From: Spirochaetae bacterium HGW-Spirochaetae-4
GTDB lineage: Bacteria; Spirochaetota; Spirochaetia; Sphaerochaetales; Sphaerochaetaceae
Length of the DNA: 52,736 nucleotides
NCBI GenBank assembly: GCA_002839335.1
Contig: PGXU01000021.1
Span: 1-52,736, forward strand
Reading direction: 5' to 3'
Part shown: positions 52,621-52,736 of the stretch, in pieces
Layout: every line of letters begins with the position of its first letter
How positions within the stretch are numbered: the first letter of the stretch is position 1
Notes under the pieces: model-generated
Told to the model about the DNA's origin: nothing
The model's input: only the letters and a program-made list of their open reading frames with translations
Database searches by the model: none
Position numbers and translations under genes: made by a program

Positions 52621-52736
52621 CTTGCTTGCAAACTTCTCTCCGTAATGCCTCATTAGAAAATCTAACTTTAGGGAAGTTTCCTCAGAATCAAAAAACCTAA
52701 CCCAAAGGGATTCGAATCCTTCATGCTGAGAGTGTG

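Noticed and set aside
52700-52736. tRNA-like T-arm (GGATTCGAATCC) near the window end
   Set aside because: The stem and loop do not fit a 5-bp/7-nt T-arm, no acceptor or anticodon arm can be drawn on either strand, and the motif is simply a palindrome.
1-52736. CRISPR array, prophage or integrative element
   Set aside because: No regularly spaced direct repeats, no integrase, capsid or transposase genes, and operons are contiguous and of ordinary metabolic content.

Overview
The window looks like a chromosomal catabolic region of a spirochaete, most likely close to Sphaerochaeta or a free-living Treponema relative. This rests on moderate GC content and on solute-binding-protein leaders ending in the spirochaete-style signatures LFAAGQ, LFAGGQQ and LFAGGAKE; it is inference, since no rRNA or housekeeping marker is present. 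I see about 43 genes, nearly all for carbohydrate, amino-compound or nucleoside uptake and breakdown. There is no insertion sequence, phage, CRISPR array or convincing tRNA.

Layout. 1-4021 (+): a truncated sugar-binding protein, MalF/MalG-type permeases and a GH172 (DUF2961) glycosidase. 4213-6979 (-): an SDR dehydrogenase, a ThuA-like protein and a GH1 beta-glucosidase. 7323-14840 (+): an RbsB/RbsA/RbsC-type transporter, a DeoR regulator, a second RbsA-type ATPase without its own permease, and a GH127-like protein. 15078-15950 (+): an RpiR regulator. 16050-20968: a divergent N-formylglutamate amidohydrolase facing a glutamine-synthetase-like ligase, a metal-dependent amidohydrolase and an APC permease. 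21623-28289 (+): an RbsA-type ATPase, two RbsC-type permeases, a split Tm-1-like pair (UPF0261 and TIM-barrel) and a lipoprotein binding protein, followed by a FadR-type GntR regulator. 29979-40591 (+): a GH57-like protein, an unusually long phosphohexomutase, a complete ABC sugar import set lacking only its ATPase, an amidohydrolase, a UPF0597 protein, an EamA exporter and a ROK regulator. 40648-43001 (-): a YjjW/YjjI glycyl-radical pair, with a divergent Crp-like regulator at 43104. 43826-52459 (+): a HutC-type GntR regulator, then a BMP/NupOPQ-type nucleoside importer, a nucleobase or nucleoside deaminase, a uridine phosphorylase and a nucleoside hydrolase.

How it works together. Each operon pairs an importer with enzymes acting on the imported compound and usually carries its own regulator (DeoR, RpiR, FadR-GntR, ROK, Crp, HutC-GntR). 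Neither MalFG-type importer has an ATPase here, so a shared MsmK/MalK-like ATPase elsewhere is implied. The YjjI/YjjW pair beside a nucleoside salvage operon repeats its known position next to the deo operon in Escherichia coli.

The most unusual non-coding signal is a composite intergenic repeat: an 11-bp palindrome GTRCCWGGYAC, exactly 9 nt, then a palindrome centred on GTATAC in T/A tracts, with a mirrored copy of the outer palindrome where the element is complete. Copies lie at about 14843-14898, 40554-40589, 52471-52519 and 52587-52620. Stem-loops also recur between binding-protein genes and the genes after them, and several promoters carry clear dyad operators.
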